Positions 56,303 through 64,000 of a stretch of DNA of 64,000 nucleotides are shown here, piece after piece. The notes under the pieces were generated by a model. That model made no database searches and was not told where the DNA came from. It saw nothing but the letters and a program-made list of their open reading frames with translations. Positions within the stretch are counted from its first letter, which is position 1. Each line of letters starts with the position of its first letter. The stretch lies in NCBI GenBank assembly GCA_041397765.1, contig JAWKWA010000010.1, forward strand, positions 62,001 to 126,000, written 5' to 3'. The DNA comes from JAWKWA01 sp041397765. Lineage in GTDB: Bacteria; Pseudomonadota; Alphaproteobacteria; Rhizobiales; Hyphomicrobiaceae. The translations under genes and the position numbers were made by a program.

Positions 56303-57235
56303 TCAGCCGCGGGCGAAGCCGGCATGGTGATCGAGCCAGTGCCGGGCGATGGCGTTGCGATGCATGAAGATCACGCCATCGCGCGACAATCCGTAGTCGA
56401 GGATGCGACGCACGGCATCGGCCCGGCTCGGCTGGCCGCTCCAGCGGGCGTGGAGGGCGATGGTCAGCATGCGGCCACCGATCTCGGGCGCCTCCCAGAG
56501 CACATGGTCGACGGCCGCCTTGCAGCAGGCGACGAAATCGCCGGGTTCGGCATAGCCCGGGCTCACCAGATAACGGCTGTCGTTCAGCGTCTTGGAATAA
56601 GGAACGACGAGCAGCGGCTTGTCGCCCATCGGCACGAAATAGGGCAGATCGTCGTTGCAAGGATCGGAATAATAGAGGAAGCCACCCTCCTCGACGATCA
56701 GGTCCCGGGTGTTGACGCTCGGGATCGAGCGGCAGTTCCAGCCCTCGGGCCGCATGCCGGTCAAATCGCGGTAGAGCGCGATGGCGGCATGGAGCTGGCG
56801 GCGCTCCTCCTCGCGCGGCATCGTCCAGTATTCCGACCATCTGAGGCCATGGCCGAGAATGTCGTGGCCCTTCTCGACGATCCAGGCGGCGACCTCGCGA
56901 TTGCGCTCGAGGGCGCGGGCGCAGGCCGACAGCGTCACCGGCACCTGCAGGCGCTCGAAGATGCGGGCGAGGCGCCAGATGCCGGCGCGGCTGCCGTATT
57001 CGAAATGGGTCTCGGTGCCGAGGTCGCGCACCTCCGGTCCCATCTGGGTCGCGTACTCGCCCCAACCCTCGTTGCGGCCGTCGCCTTCGAGGAGAGAATA
57101 TTCCGAGCCTTCCTCGTAGCAGATCACCATGTTGACCGCGCAATGGGCGCCGCGCGGCCAGACGGCGCGCGGGGCGTGCCGGCCGTAGCCGACGAAGTCG
57201 CGCTCGGGGCCGACGAAACGGTCGGTGGGCAACAC
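56303..57235 (-). CDS. PuuE-type polysaccharide deacetylase-family protein (allantoinase-like)
   Basis: PuuE-type proteins use a NodB-like fold to hydrolyse allantoin and similar cyclic amides, without the DD-H-H site of true deacetylases. The 310-residue product has the conserved VICYEEGSEYS, FEYGSRAGIWRL, GHDILGHGLRW, YYSDPCNDDLPYF, VVPYSKTLNDSRY and LHARWSGQPSRA. GTG 57235, which follows AGGGAG by 7 bases, is taken; the frame stays open to 57340. It belongs with the DadA/SDR group on the same strand. The precise amide substrate cannot be told from sequence. Confidence 0.88.
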   Translation of the reverse strand: MLPTDRFVGPERDFVGYGRHAPRAVWPRGAHCAVNMVICYEEGSEYSLLEGDGRNEGWGEYATQMGPEVRDLGTETHFEYGSRAGIWRLARIFERLQVPVTLSACARALERNREVAAWIVEKGHDILGHGLRWSEYWTMPREEERRQLHAAIALYRDLTGMRPEGWNCRSIPSVNTRDLIVEEGGFLYYSDPCNDDLPYFVPMGDKPLLVVPYSKTLNDSRYLVSPGYAEPGDFVACCKAAVDHVLWEAPEIGGRMLTIALHARWSGQPSRADAVRRILDYGLSRDGVIFMHRNAIARHWLDHHAGFARG

Positions 57236-57449
57236 GGCGGATCTCCCTTGAGGAAGCGCAAGGCGCGCAAGGCCTGACCGGGTCCACTCTATAGGCGATC
57301 GGCCGTGGCGCACCAATCGCGGACCCCGACAGGCTGCCATGCGGAGGGCCCGAGCCCACCGGGCATGGCGGCCCGGCGATCGGTGCAGGACGGATGAGGC
57401 CGACGCCGGTTGTCAGCTCTCGGCATCCTCGGCTAGCCTTGCCGAAGGC

Positions 57450-57502
57450 CTGAGCAGCAACTGCCTGAGCAGCAAGTGTCTCAGCAGCATCTGAGCAGCA
57501 AG
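57450..57502. repeat. Short tandem repeat before the Rieske oxygenase
   Basis: Four imperfect copies of CTGAGCAGCAA with spacers of a few bases (CTGC, GTGT, T) follow each other and end about 15 bases before the ATG at 57517, so they may affect initiation. Confidence 0.7.
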
Positions 57503-57516
57503 GGAGCGAGCGCGTC

Positions 57517-58653
57517 ATGAACGTGATGGACAAGGGCCCCGCACGGCCGGCCGGCCGCTTCCGCCGCGATCCCGAACGGTCCTACACCCTGCCCGCCAGC
57601 TATTATTTCGATCCCGACATCTACCGGCGCGAGCGCGAGGCGATCTTCTACCGCTCCTGGAATTATGCCTGTCATCTGAGCCAGGTGGCGCAGCCCGGCG
57701 ACTTCGTCACCGTGCCCGTCGCCGATCAGGGCATCGTCGTCATCCGCGGCCGGGACGGCGTGCTGCGCGGCTTCTACAACGTATGCTCGCACCGGGCGCA
57801 TGAGCTCTTGAAGGGCTGTGGCAACGCCCGGCTCATCACCTGTCCCTACCACGCCTGGACCTATCAGACCGACGGCCGGCTCCGCTCGGCGGTCGGGCAG
57901 AAGAAGGTCGCCGATTTCGACGCCCGCGAGTTCGCGCTGCGCGAGGTGCGCGTCGAGACCCATGCCGGCTTCGTCTTCGTCAATCTCGATCCGCAGGCGC
58001 CGGCGCTCGCGGGGCTGGCGGACGGCTTCGAGGCGGAGGTGAGGCATCACTGCCCCGACATCGACAAGCTGGTCTTCTCACGGCGCATCACCTACGAGCT
58101 GAAGGCCAACTGGAAGAACGTCGTCGACAACTATCTCGAGTGCTACCACTGCACGGTTGCCCATCCCGCCTTCGTCGATCTCGTCGACATCAAATGCTAC
58201 CGGACGCGGACCTACGGCATCTACTCGACGCATATCTCGCCGCCCGGGCGCACGCAGAACACGGCCTACACGCTGCCGAGTGGCGAGGAAGGCGAGTTCG
58301 CCGGGCTCTATCTCTGGCCGAACGTGGCGATGAACGTGTTTCCCGGCCGTGCCAATCTCGGCGTCCTGCACATCATCCCGACGGGACCCGAAACGACGCT
58401 CGAGCATTTCGACTTCTTCTTCCTCGACCGGACGCCGACGGCTGGCGAGGAGGAGGCGATCCGCTATCTCGACGAGGTGCTGCAGCCCGAGGACATCGGC
58501 CTCGTCGAGAGCGTCCAGCGCGGCCTGCATTCGCGCGGCTACACGCAGGGCCGCTTCATCGTCGACAAGGACCGCACCTTCATCAGCGAGCACGGGCTGC
58601 ATCACTTCCACAGCCTGGTGCTCGAGGCGCTGGGTGAGCTGCCGACGGAGTGA
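57517..58653 (+). CDS. Rieske non-haem iron oxygenase, alpha subunit
   Basis: The 378-residue protein has the Rieske [2Fe-2S] site CSH(Cys90, His92) and CPYH (Cys109, His112), spaced by 16 residues, then the catalytic domain with iron ligands His211 and His216 in NYLECYHC-TVAH, preceded by bridging Glu208/Asn205. Relatives oxidise aromatic acids or demethylate quaternary amines such as betaine, carnitine and stachydrine. The single-gene context (no ferredoxin or reductase beside it) and the neighbouring dadA/SDR genes make an amine or amide substrate plausible; this is inference. It starts after a run of short repeats. Confidence 0.92.
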   Translation: MNVMDKGPARPAGRFRRDPERSYTLPASYYFDPDIYRREREAIFYRSWNYACHLSQVAQPGDFVTVPVADQGIVVIRGRDGVLRGFYNVCSHRAHELLKGCGNARLITCPYHAWTYQTDGRLRSAVGQKKVADFDAREFALREVRVETHAGFVFVNLDPQAPALAGLADGFEAEVRHHCPDIDKLVFSRRITYELKANWKNVVDNYLECYHCTVAHPAFVDLVDIKCYRTRTYGIYSTHISPPGRTQNTAYTLPSGEEGEFAGLYLWPNVAMNVFPGRANLGVLHIIPTGPETTLEHFDFFFLDRTPTAGEEEAIRYLDEVLQPEDIGLVESVQRGLHSRGYTQGRFIVDKDRTFISEHGLHHFHSLVLEALGELPTE

Positions 58654-58690
58654 AGTGACGAGGGGGCGAGGCCTGTCGCCCCTTGGCCGG

Positions 58691-61177
58691 TCAGTCCTTG
58701 CCGCTGCCGCTGCCGCCGCCACCTTTGCCGCCGCCACCCTTGCCGCCACCGCCCTTGCCCGATCCGCTTCGGCCGCGGCCGCGCCCCTTGCCGCTCTTGC
58801 CCGAGTGGCTCGACGACAGTCCGTCCGAGCGCGAGACGAAGCCGAGGAGCCGCAGCTTCTTCAGGCGGCCGGACCGTCCGGCGTGCTTCTTGCGGCCGCC
58901 GGAGCGGGCGCTCGCCTCTCGCGTCTTGCGGACGACGACACCGGGGCGGCGGTCGCGCCGATGCTGCCCGGCGACGGCCTTTCGGCGGGCGGGTGCCGCG
59001 GCGACGACACGGGGCTTTGCTCTGCGCTCGACGCTTGCCGGGACTCTCGTTCGGGCAGTCCGCCTCGAGATCACCGCGGCGGGCCGCGTCCGCGTCTCGC
59101 CGTCGCTGGCCGTGGCGTCGGCGATGCCGGCCTGCGGAGATGTCGATCCATCCGCATCTGCGGCGAGCCTCGCCGCAATGTCCGTGACGGTGAGCGGCGC
59201 ATCTGCACCGTCCGCGACGGCAACGGGCTCGCTCGCCGGCACGATGGTCGGTTCGGACAGGCTCTCGAGCGCCAGTCGACGCGGCTCGGGAAGCGGCAAG
59301 GCCGGCCTTGCGACATCGCTGTCGGGATCGAGGCGAAGGCGCGCCTCGCCGGACACCACTTGCAGACGAGCGTCCTCGATGACCCGCGAGCCGATGATGA
59401 GACGCCCAGCGCGAAGCTCGACCGACGAGGAGGTGGATGCGAGTGCGGCGGCGAGTGCGAGGCCACGCGAGGGCGTTTCCTCCAGCGACGTGCTGGCCCT
59501 GCCGGTCCCGTCCGACGGCACCTCTCCGGAGGTCTGCCCCGTCAGATCGACGACGCCGGTCGCAAGCTCGCCGGACAGCGCGGCACCATCGCTGCCGGGC
59601 GTGAGCGACAAGGCACCCGTGTAGCGGTCCTCGCCGAGCGCGAGCACCAGGTCGCCCAGTCGGGCGCCGCCGGCGTCGATCTCGGCGGCCGTGGTCAGCC
59701 GCAGGTCGCCGGCCCCTTCGGCAAAGCGCGTTCCCGCGAGCGGTGCGAGCGCTTCGGGGCCGGGGGCCTCCAGCGACAGCGCCAGCAGAAGGGGGGTGTC
59801 GGAGGCGGCAGGATCGGCCTTGATGCGCCATTGACCGGAGAGGGAGAGTTTCAGCTCCCCGAGCGTGCCGGCGAGGTCGAAGGCATGCGCCCAGCCCTCG
59901 TCGATGCTGCGTCCCGGCAGGAAGCTGCCGGTGAGGGCGAGATCGGCCGTGCCGTGCAGCCCTGTCAGGCTGATCCGCGCAGCCGAGCCCTTCCCGCCGA
60001 GCTCGACCAGCCCCTGCCGGACGACCGTGATCGCATCCGGCCGACCGAGCAGCCCGCGCAGCACGAGGTCGCGAACGGCAAGGGTACGGGCGTGCTGGAA
60101 GACGGTCTGGAGCACATCGGCGGGCGAGGGCCGGGGGATCCGCCGCGCCAGGGCGGGGCGGGTGAACCCGGCGGCTTGGAGGTCGGCGAGGGCGGAGAGA
60201 TCGCCACCCTCGACCGAGAGCGCCGTCACCCGGGCTTCGCCCGTCAGGAGCGCGATCGGGTCGAGCGATGCCGAGATGTGGCCGAGCGAGAGCTCGAGGG
60301 CCCTCCCGGCGACTTCCCGTCCGGCAAACCGGATGCGCACGCCTTCCGCAACGATCCGTGGCGAGGGCAGGAGCCGGAAGCCGGCCGGCCCGGCGAATGC
60401 CACCTTCGCGCCGGTCTGGCGCTCCACGGCCCGAGCCCATTCGCGGGTGAGGTGCGCGGCATCCAGCGTCGTCGCGTTGAAGACGCCGGCCAGCAGGGTG
60501 AGGACGGCAGCCACCGACAGGATGCTCGCACCGATCGCAATGGTCAGGCGTGCGGTGGACCCCGGCGGCGCCGCGTCGGCAGCCCGTTTCAGGCCGGTCA
60601 CCATCGCCGCGATGAGGTTCTCGCGATGCTCCATGCTGGAGAACAGGACGCCCGCGACATGCAGCACGGCGAGGCCGAGCATGGCGTGCACGGCGGCATA
60701 GTGCACGAGCGCCACGGTGGAATTGCCCCAGAAGGCATCGGTCGTCTGCAGGTGACCGCTGACGCAGGCGACGAGAATGGTGGCGATGAGCGCCATGATC
60801 ATCGCGCCGCCCGGCGGATTGTGGCCGATATGCCGGGGGGCGGACGCAAACAGCATCTGGTTGAGATGGGCGGCGATGGCCCCCGGGCCGCGTACGAAGT
60901 CGCCGAAGCGGGCATGTCTCGAGCCGGCGAAGCCCCAGATGATGCGCAGGACGACGAGCGCCGCGATCGTATAGCCGGCGAGGCGATGGAGCCGGCCGAG
61001 CCCCTCGCTCGACAGCCAGGCGACGAGCACCAATGAGACGAGCGACCAGTGAAACAGCCGGACGAAGAGGTCCCAGACGCGCACGCGATCGGCGGCGAGG
61101 GAGGGCGTCACCCCGGGCGCATCCGCGTCGGGCGCGTTCGCGGCGGTGGCCGGTTCTTGATCCTTGATCCTCGTCAT
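58691..61177 (-). CDS. Fusion of a cytochrome b561-type di-haem domain to an AsmA-like domain
   Basis: The 828-residue product joins two modules. The N-terminus (about 30-200) is a bacterial cytochrome b561/Ni-Fe hydrogenase cytochrome b-like domain with four helices and candidate haem ligands His43 (LFHW), His64 (LHRL), His159 and His173 (VHYAAVH, LHVAG), and the family ending FSSMEHRENLIAAMVTGLKRA. A further helix (211-231) leads directly into an AsmA-like periplasmic beta-rich domain (ATTLDAAHLTREW, TGAKVAFAGPAGFRLLPSPR, then VRIRF; about 240-650). The last 130 residues are basic and Gly/Ser-rich. No stop or start codon with a ribosome binding site separates the modules, so this is a true fusion. 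The PepSY gene is 209 bases upstream. Confidence 0.85.
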   Translation of the reverse strand: MTRIKDQEPATAANAPDADAPGVTPSLAADRVRVWDLFVRLFHWSLVSLVLVAWLSSEGLGRLHRLAGYTIAALVVLRIIWGFAGSRHARFGDFVRGPGAIAAHLNQMLFASAPRHIGHNPPGGAMIMALIATILVACVSGHLQTTDAFWGNSTVALVHYAAVHAMLGLAVLHVAGVLFSSMEHRENLIAAMVTGLKRAADAAPPGSTARLTIAIGASILSVAAVLTLLAGVFNATTLDAAHLTREWARAVERQTGAKVAFAGPAGFRLLPSPRIVAEGVRIRFAGREVAGRALELSLGHISASLDPIALLTGEARVTALSVEGGDLSALADLQAAGFTRPALARRIPRPSPADVLQTVFQHARTLAVRDLVLRGLLGRPDAITVVRQGLVELGGKGSAARISLTGLHGTADLALTGSFLPGRSIDEGWAHAFDLAGTLGELKLSLSGQWRIKADPAASDTPLLLALSLEAPGPEALAPLAGTRFAEGAGDLRLTTAAEIDAGGARLGDLVLALGEDRYTGALSLTPGSDGAALSGELATGVVDLTGQTSGEVPSDGTGRASTSLEETPSRGLALAAALASTSSSVELRAGRLIIGSRVIEDARLQVVSGEARLRLDPDSDVARPALPLPEPRRLALESLSEPTIVPASEPVAVADGADAPLTVTDIAARLAADADGSTSPQAGIADATASDGETRTRPAAVISRRTARTRVPASVERRAKPRVVAAAPARRKAVAGQHRRDRRPGVVVRKTREASARSGGRKKHAGRSGRLKKLRLLGFVSRSDGLSSSHSGKSGKGRGRGRSGSGKGGGGKGGGGKGGGGSGSGKD

Positions 61178-61386
61178 GACGCTACCCGCGATTGAGGACC
61201 TGGCCGCCTCAGGCAGCGAATGGCAGGGGCAGGCCGCGACCTGCCATCCGGACATCCGCAAGACAGCGCATGGCGCATTGCGTGAGGGTTCCCCGCCCCG
61301 CCGGGAGGAAACGGTACGAGGCCGGTTCTCCTAGGCAAGGGCAGGGCGGGGAATGGGCGGGCGGCCGGGAGATGCCGCGCCTTGGA

Positions 61387-61668
61387 TCAGTCGAACTCGA
61401 CCTCGACGACACTGCCGTCGGCGCCGCTCATGTAGACCTCGACCTTCTTCTTGTCCTTGTCGAAGCCATAGATCTCGTAGCAGGCCTCCTTGGCCTCGAC
61501 CTTGGTGACCTCGTAGCCGAGACCTTCGGCGATGGCCTTGATCTCCTCGGCGGACTTCCACTGGTCCTTCGGCAGATCCGTGCAGGTGATGTTGGAATCG
61601 GCCGATGCCGGGCCGGCGATGGCCAGCATGCAGGCGGCGACGGCGGCCATGGTGGTGGTTCTGAACAT
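61387..61668 (-). CDS. PepSY domain-containing periplasmic protein
   Basis: The 93-residue protein has a signal peptide (about 1-23, ASADS cleavage), then one PepSY unit: a helix with WKSAEEIKAIAEGLGY and strands VTKVEAKEACYEIYG, KKKVEVYMSG and GSVVEVEFD. Two Cys (about 29 and 62) may pair. Such PepSY proteins often lie next to cytochrome b561 genes and may modulate them; here the fusion gene follows. ATG 61668 is the natural start. Confidence 0.92.
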   Translation of the reverse strand: MFRTTTMAAVAACMLAIAGPASADSNITCTDLPKDQWKSAEEIKAIAEGLGYEVTKVEAKEACYEIYGFDKDKKKVEVYMSGADGSVVEVEFD

Positions 61669-61880
61669 TCGACCCCTCGTTGGTTCTGTCGCCCGTGTCG
61701 GCGACGTCTTCTTACGAGGGACCCTAGCGAGCCGCCGCTGACGCCGGCCTGACCTTGGCCGTCAGCCAATTGTCAGCATCCTCCATTCCGCGACCTCGCC
61801 CGCCCTCGAGGCCGGGCGGCCATGCGCCGAGGCGTCGCACGCTTGATCGGAGCGGGCGAACCGCTACATAGTCCGCTGCC

Positions 61881-62531
61881 ATGCAAAAAACTCCTCTGAC
61901 CCTCCTCGAGCGCAATGTTGAGTGGGCCCGCGAGCGCGAGGCCTCCGACCCGGGATATTTCTCGCGGCTGGCGCAGCTCCAGGCGCCGCAATTCCTCTGG
62001 ATCGGCTGTGCCGACAGCCGGGTGCCGGCCAACGTCATCACCGGGCTCGATCCGGGCGAGGTGTTCGTGCACCGCAATGTCGCCAATCTGGTCTATGCCG
62101 CCGATCTCAATTGCATGTCGGTGCTGCAGTTCGCCGTCGACACGCTGAAGGTCCGCTACATCATCCTGTGCGGCCACTATGGCTGCGGCGGCGTCAGGGC
62201 GGCGATCGGCGAGCACTCCAACGGCCTCATCGATCACTGGCTGGAGCCGATCCGCGAGATCGCCCGCGACAGCCGGGCCGAGCTCGAGAAGCTCGTGGAT
62301 GCCGAGGCGCGCGTCGACCGCCTGTGCGAGCTCAACGTGGCCGCCCAGGTGCGCCAGCTCGCCCATTCGCCGATCCTGCAACGGGCCTGGGACCGCGGGC
62401 AGATGGTGAGCATCCACGGCTGGATCTACGGCCTCGGCAATGGCCGGCTGCGCGACCTGCGCTGCGGCCGCACCTTCGAGGGCGCCGAGCAGTCGAGCGG
62501 CCAGGACGCTTCGAAGGGGTCCCCGACATGA
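61881..62531 (+). CDS. Beta-class carbonic anhydrase
   Basis: The enzyme interconverts CO2 and bicarbonate. The 216-residue protein has the zinc ligands Cys43 (CADSR, with the Asp45/Arg47 dyad), His99 and Cys102 (CGHYGCGG), and SIHGWIYGLGNGRL near the C-terminus, which places it with can/icfA-like plant-type enzymes. Its stop overlaps the next gene's start (ATGA), so the two are translationally coupled. Confidence 0.96.
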   Translation: MQKTPLTLLERNVEWAREREASDPGYFSRLAQLQAPQFLWIGCADSRVPANVITGLDPGEVFVHRNVANLVYAADLNCMSVLQFAVDTLKVRYIILCGHYGCGGVRAAIGEHSNGLIDHWLEPIREIARDSRAELEKLVDAEARVDRLCELNVAAQVRQLAHSPILQRAWDRGQMVSIHGWIYGLGNGRLRDLRCGRTFEGAEQSSGQDASKGSPT

Positions 62532-63544
62532 GCGCTTCGGACACGGAGCAGAACCGCCCGCCGTTGATCGACTGCCTGCAATACGGCAACTGGTCGGAGA
62601 AGATCTTCCGCCAGTGGCGCGAGGGCGGGGTCGACGCCATCCATGCGACCATCGCCTATCACGAGGACTTCAAGGAGACGGTCGAGAACATCGTCGATTG
62701 GAACCGGCTGTTCGAGCGCCACGCCGATCTGATCATGCCCGGCCGGACGGCCAGCGACATCGACGAGGCGCGTCGCACCGGCCGGACTGCCGTCTTCTTC
62801 GGCTTCCAGACGCCGGCGCCGATCGAGGACGATATCGGTCTCGTCGAGATCTGCCATCAGCTCGGCGCCCGCTTCATGCAGCTCACCTACAACAACCAGT
62901 CGCTGCTGGGCGCCGGCTGCTACGAGGCGGAGGACGCCGGCATCACCCGCATGGGCCGCGAGGTGATCGCGGAGATGAACCGGGTCGGCCTCGTGATCGA
63001 CATGTCGCATTCGGCCGAGCGGACGACCCTCGACGCCATCGCCCTGTCGCGCCGGCCGATCGCCGTCACCCACGCCAATCCCCATTCCTGGCATCCGGTT
63101 GCGCGCAACAAGTCGGACACCGTCTTGAAGGCGCTAGCCGAGACCGGGGGCATGCTCGGCTTCTCCTTCTATCCCCACCATCTGAAGGGCGGCCCGGATT
63201 GCTCTCTCGAGGAGCTCTGCGCCATGATCGCCCGCACGGCGGAGCTGATGAGCGTCGATCGCATCGGTATCGGCTCCGATTTCTGCCAGGACCAGCCCGA
63301 CAGCGTCGTCGAATGGATGCGCAACGGCCGCTGGACGAAAGGGGCCGAGACGCCGGGGCTCGGCCGGGCGGTTTTCCCGCCCCAGCCGGGCTGGTTCGCC
63401 GACAATCGCGCCTTTCCCGGCATCGCGGCGGGCCTCAGGGCGGTCGGCTTCAGCGAGGCCGAGGTCGGCCGGATCATGGGCGGCAACTGGTACCGGTTCT
63501 TTGCCGAGAGCTTCGGGCCGGCCGGGGCGAGCAGAGGGGCCTGA
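62528..63544 (+). CDS. Peptidase M19 (membrane dipeptidase)-like protein with altered metal motif
   Basis: The 338-residue protein belongs to the M19 family, which cleaves dipeptides (including D-containing ones) or related amides. It keeps the SH of MSHSAERT, THANPHSWHP and IGIGSDFCQD, but the N-terminal HxD motif that binds the first zinc reads CLQYGNW here. This form occurs in an alphaproteobacterial subgroup by my memory, not checked. The start overlaps the carbonic anhydrase stop by 4 bases. The next gene is 4 bases away, so the three form one operon. Confidence 0.88.
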   Translation: MSASDTEQNRPPLIDCLQYGNWSEKIFRQWREGGVDAIHATIAYHEDFKETVENIVDWNRLFERHADLIMPGRTASDIDEARRTGRTAVFFGFQTPAPIEDDIGLVEICHQLGARFMQLTYNNQSLLGAGCYEAEDAGITRMGREVIAEMNRVGLVIDMSHSAERTTLDAIALSRRPIAVTHANPHSWHPVARNKSDTVLKALAETGGMLGFSFYPHHLKGGPDCSLEELCAMIARTAELMSVDRIGIGSDFCQDQPDSVVEWMRNGRWTKGAETPGLGRAVFPPQPGWFADNRAFPGIAAGLRAVGFSEAEVGRIMGGNWYRFFAESFGPAGASRGA

Positions 63545-63548
63545 CGCG

Positions 63549-64000
63549 ATGACGACCATCACCATCACGCTCGACGAGGTCGAGACGATTGCCCGGAAGG
63601 CGCTCGTCAAGGCCGGCGCGCGAGCCGAGAGCGCAGACATCATGGCGCGCGCGCTGCGCGAGACCGAGGCGATCGGCCTCGTCTCGCACGGGCTCGCCTA
63701 TCTGCCGACCTTCTGCGAGCATCTGACCTGCGGCAAGGTGGTCGGGGGCGCGGTTCCGGTGCAGTCGCGGCCGGCACCCGGGCTCATCCTCATGGATGCG
63801 GCCATGGGCTTTGCCCATCCAGCCATCGAGGCCGGCCTCAACGACCTGATCCCGCTCGCGGGCCGCCACGGTATGGCCGGGCTCGCCGTCTCCAACTCTT
63901 ACAATTGCGGCACGCTTGGTCTCCATACCGAGCGGATCGCGCAGGCCGGCCTGCTCGGCCTCGGCTTCACCAACGCGCCGAAGTCGATCGCCCCGCACGG
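63549..64000 (+). CDS. Ldh2/malate dehydrogenase-like oxidoreductase, partial
   Basis: The gene begins 4 bases after the M19 stop and runs off the window with 150 residues visible. The N-terminus MTTITITLDEVETIARKALV, ETEAIGLVSHG, and the Gly-rich MDAAMGFAHPA fit the Ldh2 family (malate/lactate/ureidoglycolate dehydrogenase type, NAD(P) dependent), with the conserved His in SHG. Substrate class cannot be decided. It completes an operon with carbonic anhydrase and the dipeptidase-like protein. Confidence 0.85.
   Translation, partial: MTTITITLDEVETIARKALVKAGARAESADIMARALRETEAIGLVSHGLAYLPTFCEHLTCGKVVGGAVPVQSRPAPGLILMDAAMGFAHPAIEAGLNDLIPLAGRHGMAGLAVSNSYNCGTLGLHTERIAQAGLLGLGFTNAPKSIAPH

Overview
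The window is GC-rich, densely coded DNA from an alphaproteobacterium, most likely of the order Hyphomicrobiales (Rhizobiales). The signs are a complete tol cluster, a DUF2865 protein, a phasin, PrsD/PrsE-type secretion genes, PuuE-like and Rieske catabolic genes, and a strong G/C preference at codon position 3. I saw no rRNA, tRNA, CRISPR array, transposase or prophage gene.

Layout. 0.1-7.0 kb: tolQ-tolR-tolA-tolB-pal on the minus strand. Pal is split from tolB by a 2.4 kb stretch that holds two tandem 42-residue lipoprotein genes and many short repeats. 7.5-13 kb: small membrane ORFs, a YifB/ComM ATPase, a small conserved-looking protein and a hybrid histidine kinase. 13.5-17.7 kb: a UDP-HexNAc 6-dehydrogenase, a UDP-uronate 4-epimerase and two paralogous membrane proteins, the second flanked by inverted repeat modules. 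17.7-26 kb: MepA, a HAD phosphatase, an L,D-transpeptidase, a DapA-family lyase, an SDR, a PhyH oxygenase, a homocysteine methyltransferase-like protein and a DMT exporter. 26-32 kb: type I secretion prsDE, a D-aminopeptidase and a second methyltransferase. 32-40 kb: a small conserved-looking protein, DUF2865, a Psd-like protein, an Atm1-like ABC exporter, a frameshifted Ig-like/LysM protein and a LOG-family protein. 40-46 kb: an MFS exporter, a frameshifted deacylase and a ferric-iron ABC transporter. 46-53 kb: a histidine kinase, phasin, a PseB-like dehydratase, a di-haem peroxidase and a sulfotransferase. 53-58.7 kb: a catabolic island (ACMSD-like, DadA with a frameshift, SDR, PuuE-like, Rieske oxygenase). 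58.7-64 kb: a cytochrome b561-AsmA fusion with a PepSY partner, carbonic anhydrase, an M19 dipeptidase-like protein and a partial Ldh2 oxidoreductase.

Themes. Many genes serve the envelope: Tol-Pal, MepA, LDT, LysM, AsmA, nucleotide-sugar enzymes and a Psd-like enzyme. Several others form small catabolic groups for amino acids, amides and amines.

Most notable: the cytochrome b561-AsmA fusion; the duplicated mini-lipoproteins inside the tol-pal locus; a gene bracketed by inverted ~110 bp repeat modules; a dispersed intergenic double-hairpin element; a Psd lacking the usual His/Asn motif; and three genes interrupted by at least five single-base indels, mostly at or beside short G/C runs, which may be assembly errors.
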